The notes below the pieces were generated by a model. It was not told the origin of the DNA. It saw only the letters and a program-made list of their open reading frames with translations, and ran no database searches. A stretch of 5,950 nucleotides of DNA from Patescibacteria group bacterium UBA6489 (GTDB lineage: Bacteria > Patescibacteriota > Gracilibacteria > BD1-5 > UBA6164): contig DJMN01000033.1 in assembly GCA_002435385.1 (NCBI GenBank), positions 1 through 5,950 on the forward strand. Reading direction: 5' to 3'. A program made the translations under genes and the position numbers. Below, piece after piece: positions 5,947-5,950 of this stretch. Within the stretch, counting starts at the first letter, position 1, and every line of letters begins with the position of its first letter.

Positions 5947-5950
5947 TTTA

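Overview
The window looks like a fragment of a low-GC bacterial genome that reads UGA as glycine (genetic code 25). This code is known from the candidate phyla Absconditabacteria (SR1) and Gracilibacteria (BD1-5). Read with the standard code, the minus strand is a row of broken frames. Read with UGA=Gly, four long frames open up, and the recoded glycines fall on invariant family positions: the ATP-cones and core of ribonucleotide reductase, the SAM-binding loop of a methyltransferase, and the YDGW motif of an RraB-like protein. By hand count there are 55 in-frame UGA codons in these four genes (33 in nrdA alone), and they end in TAA. The host lineage is inferred from the code and the base composition, not from a phylogeny.

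Layout, left to right. At 1-19 lies one arm of a 19-bp perfect inverted repeat whose partner is at 5928-5946. Three minus-strand genes follow, probably one transcription unit read right to left: a TehB-like class I SAM methyltransferase (1167-1796), an RraB-domain lipoprotein (571-1089), and an endonuclease/exonuclease/phosphatase (EEP) family protein (15-524). The EEP protein is cut off inside the left inverted-repeat arm. At about 1954-2456 there is a self-contained cassette with its own promoter, operator-like palindrome, strong Shine-Dalgarno, gene and terminator. The gene encodes a 127-residue membrane protein of unknown function. It is much richer in GC (about 45%) and has no recoded UGA glycines, so it looks foreign.

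Next is a complete 876-residue class I ribonucleotide reductase alpha subunit with two N-terminal ATP-cones (nrdA, 2482-5112, minus strand). No nrdB partner is present in the window.

The last 838 bases hold no gene I can support. They contain a cluster of small GC-rich hairpins (about 5147-5369), a plausible plus-strand promoter overlapping a dyad (5409-5448), and a strongly strand-asymmetric tract with 149 consecutive bases lacking cytosine on the plus strand (5582-5730). A weak hairpin and the right inverted-repeat arm follow.

The genes share no obvious pathway. nrdA supplies deoxynucleotides. The three-gene cluster combines a small-molecule-type methyltransferase, an envelope lipoprotein and a truncated nuclease/phosphatase. 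The most unusual points are the pervasive UGA=Gly recoding, the unrecoded foreign-looking cassette, the cytosine-free tract, and the inverted repeats bounding the window, one of which interrupts a gene.
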